Part shown: piece by piece, positions 20,801 through 31,981 of the stretch
Position numbering within the stretch: position 1 is the stretch's first letter
How the letters are laid out: every line of letters starts with the position of its first letter
Origin: Marsupella aquatica
Taxonomy: Eukaryota > Marchantiophyta
Reading direction: 5' to 3'
DNA length: 64,000 nucleotides
Assembly: GCA_973895155.1 (NCBI GenBank)
Contig: OZ316893.1
Location: forward strand, 20,894,001 to 20,958,000
Program-made: the position numbers and the translations under genes
Notes under the pieces: model-generated
Seen by the model: only the letters and a program-made list of their open reading frames with translations
What the model was told of the DNA's origin: nothing
Database searches by the model: none

Positions 20801-23139
20801 TGATCTCCATAGCTCCAGTTGGAGTCGGGAAACAAGTTCTATTTACACTTGAGCTCCGAAGCTAGAGTCATCAGATGCTTTGAACAGTAACCATAAAAAT
20901 TCATACTCAAAAACTTCACTAGACTAAAATGTCTTTCAATAATTTGTCTCAGAAGCTAACTGCCGTCGCATCTATTCTCCAAATGTATGCAACACTTCGC
21001 AAACCACGTACAGAGCAGATTGTAAAGACAACTATCGATCACTCTCGTTGTCACCCGACAGAAAGGATCCAGGTGATCGAATGTGGGAACAACGGGGAGG
21101 AGCAGGAGAAGGAGGAGGATGATAAGACAAAGTTTGTCTTGAAATAGTGGGAACACTTACATCCTTATGCGTAGTTTCGTAGATATATATGGCAGAGAAC
21201 AAGTAGCATTGAACCGACATAAGAGTTGACGTTTCCATAACTTATTTATACATTTGTAAGATCAGGTACGTTAGGCTCGATCATATATATATATACTTTA
21301 ATTAGATATTTTCTTCAAAATAAATTTCCAATATCGCGCTTAAGTCAGGGAGCTCCCTGCAAGTAGAGAATATATACCATAGCTGCAAGCTAGCCAGGCG
21401 TGGCCATTGAAGACTTAGCCGTTCTCTACGACTATTTAGCAATGTCGAGTGAGCCGCATGCTCGGCGATCCCACACCCCGCACACAAGTATTGCTGCAGC
21501 AAGGTCGACTTGGTTAGTAAACTGAATTGAGCACGCGCGCTTACAATAATTGATTAATGGCTGTTCTTGACTGGCTCTCACTTAAAACGACCCATGCATG
21601 TGTACATACAATCAGTTTCCACGAATGCAATGGCTCTCTCGTGAAGCGTGTTCGATTTCATCTATAACAGTCTGCCGTTGATATTAATTACTTATATAAA
21701 GGTGCTGGTCACATAATGTTCAGCAACTAACAATGTTCTCTCAGGTTTCAGATTGGTGCTACTTTTCTATTGTAAACGTCAATTGAATTGTTAAAACTAT
21801 GAAACTAGCATCGCTACTCGATCTAAGATCGGGTGTTGTTGTCAATCATTTATAGATCGAAAGTCGCAATCTGGAAGCTACACACCTTTTCAGCGACGAA
21901 GCACGCCAAGTTTGGGTTGCAGACAAGCTTGCTGCTTGTGGGACTCTTAATTAGTGACGCTCCTCCGGCCACCCTGTTGGCAGTAAACTCCACAGATCGA
22001 TGGACTTGGCACTTGAGGCAGAAAAAAAGACACAGGCAGTAGCGCAGATTTCGAACAAATTAACAAATCAGATCGAACGGGTATGAGTAAGAGGAGCGGG
22101 TATGAGTAAGAGGATCATTTTTTAAGCTGATGAATCATCTGTTTCATTATTTTTGCGGAGCAGACCTTCCATCGAGATCTGCCCACCAACAACAGTATGC
22201 GTTTGAACCACGAGGAGGACCAGGACCAGCGTTGATGCACGAGTACCAGGACCAGCGTTGACATATAGCAGAATGCAACGTGTCCACTTACGTACGTACG
22301 TCAGATGGAAATATCTAATAGAAGGCGAAGACCATGTGTTTCCTGTATATAGCACTCTGAAAGATGGATGTGCTGGATTTGCTTTCTTTCAGAGAGCTAT
22401 CTACAAGAAGAACATGCTCGTTGTCTTCCATTTGATTGCTCCATCTGATTGGACGTGGGTACGCTGCATTGTGCTATTAACGGTGCTCGTGCCGCCCTCC
22501 TTGTACGTGGTACGTTCCAAATGCATCGATCGACTGTTGTAGGTGGAAGATGCCGATGAAAGGCCGGTCTGCTACGCATACATGATGAAACAACATGATT
22601 ATGATATTTGAGCATAAGGTATCTGACAAACTAAGCCGGACTGAAAAGCACTCATCTGGGCTTCACAGAGCGCTAAGGAGTTCAATCAGCTGCATGTCTA
22701 GATCAGAATAATATTACAACCAAAACGATATGCGCGATAAGGATGTAGGCGCGGGGAACTAATGGATGGTAGTATGCGAGAGTATTCGATCATTGTAGCG
22801 GGACGGAGTTGCAAGAAGAAAATGTCAAGGTGACCGCGGAATATTGGGCTGACCTGAGTGGTTTTGTAAGCTTTCAGTATGTGCAGTCGGCCATCTGACC
22901 ATGAACACACTTTTGGAGTCACTCGGGTGAATGTTGCATGAAGCTGCAGGACTTGCGGGGCCTTATACCGTCCTTGGAAGTGGCGGAGAGTAGCCCGTGG
23001 CGTTGCCAAACGGGGAACGAGAAATGATACTGTTGCTTAGGATAAGCGTTTTTGGACTATGGATCCATCGATTCCGGCAGCAGGTGACGAGGTGAACGTA
23101 CTCTCATCGATCCCCGTTGGTGCCCTGGATACTTTGGTG
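17890..23139. other. Long non-coding region, no gene recognised
   Basis: No reading frame longer than about 100 codons and none with a recognisable domain. Visible features are a CATAG pentamer microsatellite of about six units at 18999-19028, AT dinucleotide runs near 18258 and 21283, and many short palindromes of the GATC, CGTACG and ATTAAT type. Two small direct duplications occur at 22077-22110 (about 20 bp) and 22215-22262 (about 18 bp). Confidence 0.5.
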
Positions 23140-23281
23140 ACACTATTGTGGTGAACGGGAAGATTTGGCCATATGTGGTCGTTCACCACAATAGTGTGAA
23201 TATCTGGATGTTCGTGTAATTTCACACTATTATCGTGAACGGGAAGATATGGCCATATCTGGTCGTTCCCCACAATAGTAT
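23140..23281. repeat. Pair of tandem palindromes with strong hairpin potential
   Basis: Palindrome 1 spans 23140-23197: arms of 18 bp (ACACTATTGTGGTGAACG and its perfect complement) around a 22-base centre. Palindrome 2 spans about 23223-23281 with the same layout and a few mismatches in the arms. Its centre contains the perfect 14-bp palindrome GATATGGCCATATC. The joining segment also holds complementary ATAGTGTGAA and TTCACACTAT. The whole block is therefore two diverged copies of one hairpin-forming unit. It may be a small MITE duplicated in tandem; no target duplication was seen. Confidence 0.8.
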
Positions 23282-26200
23282 CAGCTGACTAAATGCGGCC
23301 AGCGACCAGTACGTGCTTCTACCTCTCGCTGGACCAAGCTAGGAGAATTGATATGTCATCAAAATCGGGACGGATGGAGGGCATATCGCCGCTCCAGTAC
23401 GTGATTGTCGTTGTGATCGATCCTATCGTCTGGCTCCCGGCCGCTGAAAGGGTAGATTGCATTGTATTTCGACTTCGAAAGGCTGCAGAACGGCACCACT
23501 ATAACTCCGCACGATCCAGGTGGACCTTGAGGGACCGAACATATCAGAATTATAATCTCGCATCTAGCTGCAGGGCACTGCATGGCAAGGTAAAGTAAGG
23601 ATCTTGTACATACTAGTAAAATTTGCCAATATCATTGCTTAAACAACAGGCGGAATGGACGCTCTGTGTACGTTCTCAACTATCCGAAAAGAATCCGGCA
23701 CATTTTGGGGTAGGCTACCTTCCACAACCATCAGATCCGGTCTCAAGCGAATGATTCTATAAAACGCGTTTCGGTCCTGAGGAAGGGCATGCAAAAATGT
23801 CGGAGGAAACTTGTAACACGACTTGTTTTTAGGGATACTGTACTCCTGCCGTTGATATATACAACCTCCACAAAACCTGAGTACGGAAACAATATCTATT
23901 ATTGTCTATGATGAGGCCTCCACAAGCAATATCTATTGTCCTCGCTGGTCTTTCTTATCCTCCTCGAAAGATGAGCTTTGATTGTAAGTTACAGTAACGA
24001 GTAGAAAGCCTTGTGCAAATATTTGACGCCTCTCCGGAGATATTCTCGTGATCGGGATACTGGAGGGTTAAGTTGACCACCTTTTCCCTTAATTCCGTGC
24101 CCAAGGCACCTGGCACACAACCGTCTAGTACAAAGACAAACAAATTCTCAAATCAAACAGGAGCGGATCGACCTCCACCCTAGCCTGCAGGAGGTCGTCC
24201 AATACACATACCGAAATGGGACCAATCTGCTTGCCTCCGTGATCGATCTTGCGTCCTGATTTCGTGCACCTGCTGTCCTGACAAGGATCCCCGTTCTTTA
24301 AAATGATCGAGGCTTCGAAGCATGGAATCGAATTGATCAGCCGTAATAAATTCCATATGTTGAAGGAAAGGACGGAAGATATCAGAATTGGTTGTCATCA
24401 CCTATATAGGGCGTGTGAAGCACGAGGAACGTATCCCGAAACGGGCTGCATCCTTCGGAACCGGATATCTATTTCTACGATGGTAGTTCTACGGTCGACC
24501 TCCGACTGTCTCTTGAAACTTTCAAAATATATCATTGGCCGGGCCACAGTGTTACGCGTTACAAGTAATCAGTGAGCCACGTACGGCACAAGGAATCAAC
24601 GGACTCGAGATCAACGTACTAACGATTTACTGTCGCACCCCCGGTCGCACCCTAGTCTAAATGTGCCGATTTACCGCCTATGTCGTTGTTCGGTCTGCAT
24701 GTTGCAGATCTAAGCTTGCCACTGTTAGAAGTGTTTGCAAGGTGCACATCCTAGCACTAAATGCTTATTTATGTATAAATCGGAGCTTCAACAACTTTAT
24801 AATTAAACCGGAGTCGATCTCCACATATTCCCAGGCGGATGACAGAGAAGTGGGGACTAGCTTTCACTGGTGATTTTCCTTGAGAGATCGATCAATCTCT
24901 GGTGAGTATCGCACTACAACGACTGAACGAAAGATAAATTAACAAACAAGAATTCATGATGTTCAACTTGTAATCCAAATATACCGAAATTAAAGGCTTG
25001 AATGATTCATAATTTCTCTAGCTTTCAACGCAGCTTCTCTCAAGTCACAGACTACAGTGGAAACGAGTTTGTTCGATCTCCTTCTTTATTGCGATTAGGC
25101 CAAATATTGCTTTCAACACGTCACAGACAGATTCAACTGATAGTAGGAGTACTGGCTAGTTGTGCAGGGCCGGAAACTACTCGACCATATAGTCCCCGGC
25201 CCAATGTCTATGGCATTTAATGCATTCAAGTTACGCAGTAACAGACGAGTATTGCCAGTACTGTACGTACATGGTGTTCGTTATATCGATCGAAAGTTAA
25301 GAGGTTCCAAAAAATCCTTCCGATTACATCCATATATACCCTCATCACGAGTCAGCAAAACAATCTTGCGCGCCCGACTGTGCAGCTTGAGGGAAATTTA
25401 GGCCATCTTGCCTTAGCTTGGCGGAGGATCGAATTATACATGTCGGCTTGAACTGTGGCTTTATCGCGAAGAACACTGGTCCCCGCACTGGACGTCAACA
25501 ACGCTAGTGTGAAATAGCTAGCTTTTGGACCAAAGATTGTGTACTCATACCATGCGGTTAGGAGATTTTCCTCCTTTCTTGCTATTCATCGCATCCAGTT
25601 GACTGTAACTTCGTTTGGACCTGTTCAACACTGACTCAAGAACGTGCACTTTAAAGGCTGTTAGTAGAATCATGAGCTTGAGATTAAGTGTCATCCAACT
25701 AAATGTATAGAGCGCTACATTATCATTCCATGAACCAGCCGGATATAATAGACATCATGTGTAATCTTATGACGTTCGTAGTGAGATTGATCGAACGACT
25801 CTATATATATTGCCAGTGTATTGCTTCAATATATGCTAATCGAGGTAGTTTTAATTCTAAACTAGGCTCTTGATTTAAAATGATGCTCACTTCTTTCGCG
25901 TCAAGCACGTACAATTTTGATATCACACAAGTCCTTTAATATCTCGAATGAATATACATGTTGCATGCAGTCAACAGGTAGAAATCTTGGTTCACCTTGA
26001 ATCTCTCAATTCAGATCAGATTTGATGAGCTCATAGGTCCGAGCCTCGTCCTCCTCCCTTAATTCAGCACAAGCACAATCTCACTTGCGGCAGTGGTCGG
26101 CTGCTGTATTACATCATTTGGGCAAGTGAGACCACAACTGAATTGTCAGTGAAAGTAAGACTCCCGTTCTGTCGATTGATATAAGGTCACGCAGAATCGT

Positions 26201-26415
26201 TGTCCAGAGCAAGCTAGTAGACGATGTTTGTGAACAGTCATGCATGCTCACCATAATTCAAGGTGCTCTCCGCCACCGAAGGAGCTTCTTTGGATGTTAA
26301 ACATCTGCTGCAAGTATCACGGGTGAAATAATATTACATACCAATGCCTCCATCGTGATGCCAGTCCATGACACTACCCCGTACCCACGCCCAAGCTAGT
26401 TACAATTTTACAATT
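23282..26415. other. Non-coding region, nothing recognised
   Basis: Mixed-composition intergenic DNA. Short reading frames exist on both strands but none shows a start, domain or splice structure I can support. Confidence 0.45.
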
Positions 26416-26806
26416 AAGACACGCTGCTTGCACTGAGGGGAGAGAATGCACTCGATTGTTCTCGGTGATCTAACACTTTTGATGAATGGAACGTGCCCCT
26501 CGCAGGTACGTTGGAAATGGAAGGGCTCGACGGGGCATCGACCTCCTGGCTAGATGACTGATCAACTCCAAAGCCCGATTTGCCGGCAAAAGTAAGCTCC
26601 AATTGACAGCCACAATTATACAAGACACGCTGCTTGCACTAAGGGGAGAGAATGGATTGATTGTTCTCGGTGATCTAACACTTTTGATGAATGGAACGTG
26701 CCGCTCTCAGGTTGGAAATGGAAGGGCTCGACGGGGCATCGACCTCCTGGCTAGGTAGCCTGATCAACTCCAAAGCCCGATTTGCCTGCAAAGTTAAGCT
26801 GAAGAG
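26416..26806. repeat. 206-bp tandem duplication
   Basis: Two copies, 26416-26621 and 26622-26806, each starting AAGACACGCTGCTTGCACT and sharing TGTTCTCGGTGATCTAACAC and CGACGGGGCATCGACCTCCT. They differ by substitutions and small indels; the second copy is about 20 bp shorter. No coding role is evident. Confidence 0.85.
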
Positions 26807-28686
26807 TTATAGATCACGCATAACTTAAAGTCTGTAGCCAGAGTTCACACATACAACGAATCACTCATTCGACACTCAGACCAGAGCGGGTTGGCCTTCA
26901 AGAGGAGCGAGCGCCCCTTTAATCTGATGTGATACCAAGTCGAAGCCGGGATGGGCCTCCACGTTTCCCAAATGGCTCCGATAGACTTTGGGAAAGGGGA
27001 TAGTCCGCAGCAAAGCCCTCCCTGTACTAAGACAATACATTTTTGTCTTGGTCAGCTAACATGATACTTGTTTCACGGAAAAGTGCAATTTGATAGAAAA
27101 CAATAGTGCTAACTTTGCAAATTAGTTACTTTCTCAAATTTTAATGAAAATGAGCCTATATTAGGCTACTTAGACCAAGCCACCTCTAAGAGCTGCCAAA
27201 TATTCTTCTAATCATATATATGAAAAGAGAAATTAATGTGTAAATTATTTGGTGATAGAACAAACTTTGGGAAATAGAAAGCTAATAGCGTAGGTACTAA
27301 TTAAGCAAATGACAGTGTAAAGGGTGTCACCATCCATGGAATTGTATGGTTCACTAGTTTTGTCCATATATCAGGTTACATAATATTATTGATGCCTTCC
27401 TCATAGATGTACTTTTACTAATACTACTACCTATACTACTGAGTGGTTGGATATCAATTGAAAGACGCATTTTGGTAGAAGCCGGTTATCTCAAGCAAAC
27501 ATTCCCATCTTCATAACAAATTAACAAATCTTGCCAGTTGAATCATTTGCTAGAGAGGTTAGCTACACTTTCATCAAAGTGACAGTAAATTTTTGCGAAT
27601 TTTGGTCGAGATTTTTATCATAAAATGCAGAGGGGTAAATTCCATTACATTAATGTTTATTGTGTTAATATGAAATATATAGGCTTGCCCTTTTTTCCTC
27701 TCATTCTCAAGTTGCCTTGTAGGGAGCCACAATCATCAAGTTATGGGCCACAAACTCCCATGAATTACCAAAATATGGTCCGCCAGAGCACTCTGTCCAA
27801 CATGGTGGTGCATCCAGGCTTTAGCTTCAGATATTGTAAGGTCTTCATTATTCAGTAGTCAGGTTACCATTCAGAATTTACCACGTCGTCCTACTAGTTA
27901 CTTGGCAGTAACATGTTCCCCTTACCTGTCACTGTAACTGGTCTGTTATATTTAGTAATTTGGGCTCCATTCCTTTTAAAGCGTCCTTGTCCATGACAAG
28001 ACCTGGATCCACCAGGTTTCACCATTATTAGACCATTTTCTTGAAATTGTGGAGCAAAGTTTCACCCTAAAGGGAAATGTGAAAAAGTGAGAAGTATTGG
28101 ACACTTGTCCTTTTATATGGACAGTGGTGGTTTAAGTTGTTCATTCAAAAGAACTTCTGTGCCTAGATCTTCTGCATTGTGCTGATGCTCGAGACACTGG
28201 TGTTATATATATATTAGAAGCTCCACCTAAGACAACTGTAAATCTGCAGGATGCATGCATAATAGGCACGTAGTAGGATGAACATGTTATATGGGTAGGC
28301 CATAATGGGCAAATTAAGACCACCACTTAACTATATAGCGCGCAGAAAGAGGGGCAGTGACAGCCAGCAGCCACTTGTTTGAGATCGAGAATTAATTAAG
28401 GCAAAGCAAAGTTTAGACAGGAAGATGCAGGAAGCATAGCGTAAGGGAGCCTTAAGTACTCTGCTGGAAGCTGATTAATATTAGGCACAATATTATTTTA
28501 GTATATCCAAATATCCACCTGGTGCCCAGAAATCATTGCAAAGCCTCAGGATACAAGGCAATCACATGGATGTTGCCACGCCTGGTTTTCACTGTGGGAC
28601 ATGGTGTCTAGTACTTGTCAGCCACGACAAATGACAACTTGTCGGCTCAAAATGGGTCATTATTTTGTCGGGTATTCCTTTATATT
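26807..28686. other. Non-coding region, nothing recognised
   Basis: AT-rich, with AT dinucleotide runs (27214, 28206) and no supported gene. Confidence 0.45.
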
Positions 28687-28880
28687 CCCCGGCCGGGACT
28701 GACCCCCCAACCCAACCTCCCGACCCCATGACCCCCTGACCCAACCCCTTGACCCAACCTGACCCCCTGATCCGACCCAACCCCCCGACCCGACCCTGAC
28801 TGAGCCCCCCAACCCTACCCCCCAGACCAACCCAACCCTCACCCGACCCAACCCCCCGTTACCCGGTCGGGATCGATCGG
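28687..28880 (-). repeat. C-rich degenerate repeat (G-quadruplex potential on the minus strand)
   Basis: About 190 bp almost free of purine runs, built from variants of CCGACCCAACC and CCCCCTGACC. Read on the minus strand it is a series of GGG tracts separated by short TT, TC or AT loops, the layout expected of G-quadruplex DNA. It is bordered by GGCCGGGACTGACC on the left and CCGGTCGGGATCGATC on the right. Apparent Gly/Val-rich reading frames on the minus strand are by-products of composition. Confidence 0.7.
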
Positions 28881-29200
28881 GGCGACATCTGTCGGATGTC
28901 GGACCTCAATGCCCTTATTTGTTGGACAAGTTCAAACCCAGTTGCCACATCAACTTTGCACTTAATTATGGAACCAGCGAGACCAGTCAGCTACTGTACT
29001 TCCCGGGCAACCTCCTGTACGTATGGAGTATCATTGGATGGACTGAGAAGTCTGTACAACGTATTCTGATCTGAAAGCTAGTTAGAGACATGTCTATCAA
29101 TGCCTGACTAGTGAAGAACCACTTCGAAGTGTTGGCCAGCAACCGGGCCAGCAACGTTTACATACCTTTGTTGCTAGCTCCATACGTTCATTCACACCTA

Positions 29201-29208
29201 TATATACC
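29201..29208 (+). promoter_or_regulatory. Putative TATA box upstream of the 199-codon repeat protein
   Basis: CTATATATACCCC (near 29199-29211) is a strong plant TATA match, about 290 bp before the ATG at 29495. A start near 29230 would give a leader of about 265 nt. Inference only. Confidence 0.4.
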
Positions 29209-29494
29209 CCTTTGATTCATCTACACAGGACTCTTTTAGCATTTGGGAGTGTAGGTGATTCAAAGCTGTCAATCAAGCTAGCTGTTATTACTTGCTAGTG
29301 ATAGCTTGTATAAGCTCTTATTTCGGTATAACGTTATGTCTCGGTCAGAACAGATTTACATTTCAATTCTCTTGTGAAGCAAGTGCGTGGATCGAGCTAG
29401 TACGTTGGCCATCTATCCACTCGATCTAACAAGTGCACTGAGTTTGCAGTAACCACAGTGTCCAAGTCTGTTTTTGACTTCTTGACGGCTGGAG

Positions 29495-30094
29495 ATGGAG
29501 CCTCCAAGCAATCAGCCAGAGAGTGCAGACCCCAATATTTCTCCCCAGGTGCCACTACGCGATTCGGCCGCTGGAACAAGAATTACAGGGCAAGGGGGGA
29601 ACGGGTCAGAGATGGGGTGCCCAAGTTCTTCCAAGAAGTCAAACGGAGTTGACACTAACAATCCGCCGATGCAACCTCACGATTCCAAGACTGGAAGCAA
29701 ACTTGAAGGGCAAGGAGAGAACGATTCAACTTCTGAGACAACCATTGAGAATCAAAAGAGGGAATGGAACTTGATTCTCCAAAAACTGGGGGAAAGTGGG
29801 CCAAATACGTTTGACGATTCGAACACTGGAAGCAAACTTCAATGGCAAGGGGCAAACTATTCAACTTCTGAGACAACCATTGAAAATGACACGACGAGAT
29901 CCAACTTGATTCTCCGAAAACTGTCCAAACTTGGCCAAAATACATTAGTGGAGTTGAAAGATTCTCCCAATAGAAGGGTGGAGTTGATTTTACAAATTGC
30001 TGAAAACCTACAAATTGCAGACTCTGAAATATGGTTGTTCTTTCTTTTGCTAGATGACATTCTCCAGCGGCCTGAGCTCAAGAACTTACATTAG
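29495..30094 (+). CDS. Hypothetical 199-residue protein with internal repeats
   Basis: Single open frame from ATG 29495 to TAG at 30092-30094. I do not recognise the family. The middle holds two clear copies of a 46-residue unit: residues about 62-107 and 108-153, each with TGSKL, a GQG(E/A)N or WQGAN step, STSETTIEN, and a (N)LIL(Q/R)KL motif. A degenerate first unit begins near residue 22 (RDSAAGTRITGQG). The underlying DNA repeat is about 138 bp. Copies differ by substitutions yet keep the frame open, and the two good copies are the same length, which mildly favours real coding. The N-terminus is polar (Pro/Ser/Asn-rich). The C-terminal 45 residues are predicted helical and Leu-rich (ILQIAENLQIADSEIWLFF). 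No signal peptide or transmembrane segment is obvious. A plausible TATA box lies upstream. It could still be a chance frame over a tandem repeat. Confidence 0.5.
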   Translation: MEPPSNQPESADPNISPQVPLRDSAAGTRITGQGGNGSEMGCPSSSKKSNGVDTNNPPMQPHDSKTGSKLEGQGENDSTSETTIENQKREWNLILQKLGESGPNTFDDSNTGSKLQWQGANYSTSETTIENDTTRSNLILRKLSKLGQNTLVELKDSPNRRVELILQIAENLQIADSEIWLFFLLLDDILQRPELKNLH

Positions 30095-30907
30095 CTAGCA
30101 TTAATTGAATAGCAAATGCATGTCATGCAATGGAGGTTCCACTTGAATTCACCAGCCATCCTTTCCATATATACATGTTTTAGCGCTCATTAGCAATTGA
30201 TGATTTCCTTGAATGTGAGCCTGGTGTGATCTTATACATCGATAGGGTATCTAAGCTTCTTGTTGCATTCAATTGCTGCTCACCAGCTAGGTGGATTTGT
30301 TGGCCGCTAGCCATAGATAATTCAGGGATGATATGCATCCCCACCATCAAATTTAATTTCCTATTATGTCAAGATGGGGACCAGGATGGGGATTCCTAAT
30401 GTATATATCCCATCTTACTACCGTACCTAGGGTATTGTTGAATGGGATATTTTAGATTTGAGGCATCTTCTAACCACCAGTTGCCACTCTCCAGGTAGCC
30501 TCCTACAAAATTGGGGCCTCTTACTTTGGTTTTCCACAAGTTGCCCCAGTAGTGGCCAACGATAGGCCTATCATTAGCCCTCCTCCAGTTGTGTAACCCT
30601 TCCTGATCGAATTAAATCATACGATCGAATTAAATCATATGATCGTATGATTTAAATTGCAATAATAAATCTAATGGAAGCAGACCCAGTGCATCAACAA
30701 CCCATACTGTCTAGACACTAAACAACTTCTTAGAAATCAATGGACCCCCTCGTTTCTTAGGATAATTAGGGTGTTTTAATTCATGAGCTCAATTAGTTGG
30801 GAGTTTGTGAATTAATGAATGCATCCAAGGAATTATGGGTTTCTCATGACTTGGATTGGTTTTCTGGAGCAAATAATTTAATTTATTATTTATGGAGAAA
30901 AGGTTTT
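30095..30907. other. Non-coding stretch downstream of the repeat protein
   Basis: AT-rich 3' flank with a small cluster of overlapping ATCATACGATC-like palindromes at about 30616-30650. No gene seen. Confidence 0.4.
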
Positions 30908-30985
30908 CTTGGGGGTCTCATTATATGGAGACCTCCCCATCCCGACGTTTTAGGTCTCAGATCCCCTAAAATGTAAAATTAATCC
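30908..30985. mobile_element. One end of a hAT-like MITE related to MITE A
   Basis: Begins CTTGGGGGTCTCATTATATGG and continues through ACCTCCCCAT, TTTTAGGTCT and CCCCTAAAATGTA. This closely matches the right terminus of MITE A (5107 backward to about 5030) in inverse orientation. The opposite terminus was not found within the next kilobase, so this is a truncated copy or a larger, diverged element. Confidence 0.6.
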
Positions 30986-31627
30986 ATTGACACCCATGTT
31001 CACCAAGGAATGTATGTGATAAAGTGAAATCAAATTTTAGCTAGGTGGTTTTGAGTCTCCCGGTGGTCTTGGTGTGTGCTCGTACAAAAGAGAACGCACG
31101 AAAGATAGAGGAGATCTCTCTGGTTATTAAACGGAAGTTTGAATATGGAGGAATTGAGTTTTTTGACAGTTTTCGTTTACACTTTAGAAAATTCATGTTT
31201 CTACTATTCCTGATTGATTGTTTGTGAGTTACATTGAGCATTACCGCCACAAGACAAACTAGAAGACAACACTCAGCTATTGGCGAAAGAGTGCTTTAGT
31301 TGTCATTTCAATGGGAAAACGCACAAAATGGACGAGCCATCACTTCACGTGAAGGTTGTGTAGTTTTTTGACAGATTTCATCAAGTACTAAGGAGAGTTA
31401 TTATTTAGTTTTACAATGTAAGGGTTCGAACTATGTATATTTCTATCGATTGGTTTTTTCAAATTTGCAAACAATTGAAAAATACAAACATTTTGATGTA
31501 AAACACTAATATATCATTGACAAACATCAGAATGATAACTTCATTTTATTATATGATATCTCTTATTTTGTATTCTGGTTTCTCTTAGGCTTAATACTTA
31601 TGGCATGGCGCCCCAAAAATTACACTG
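30986..31627. other. Non-coding stretch, nothing recognised
   Basis: Intergenic. The frame at 31045-31227 has no recognisable content. Confidence 0.35.
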
Positions 31628-31981
31628 TTTTGGTCAATTGCAAGATTGAGGGGGGCAAAAGGACGCAAAAAGATTAGCTCAAAAAGGAGAGAAAAAGGAC
31701 TCAAAGATCATAAAGATTTAGTTAAACACCACTTCCATAAAGGTTGGACACACTTCCAAAATTGTTGTGCACACTTCCAAGAAGATTGAGACTTCCTAAC
31801 AGCCTGGACACAATTCCAAAGACTTGGCCTGCAAGATCTCACCATCCAATCTCAACAAACTAATCCTAGCCATTTGATGTAACACCTTGTCCACCCCTTG
31901 TAAATTGGGAAGCATTTGAATCCTTTTGGTGGAGAAATTGGAGATCCTTTTTGCCCCCCTCAAGCTTGCAATTGACCTTTT
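31628..31981. repeat. Inverted repeat of about 37 bp flanking about 280 bp
   Basis: The left arm at 31628-31664 contains GGTCAATTGCAAGATTGAGG followed by GGGGCAAAAGGA. The right arm (31943-31981) reads GGTCAATTGCAAGCTTGAGG followed by GGGGCAAAAAGGA on the minus strand. The interior contains repeated CACTTCCA motifs. It may be a MITE, but no target duplication could be defined. Confidence 0.6.

Noticed and set aside
28589-28851. Gly/Val-rich minus-strand reading frames resembling a glycine-rich protein
   Set aside because: They lie on the C-rich repeat tract and follow its base composition; overlapping frames look equally protein-like, and there is no start context or promoter.
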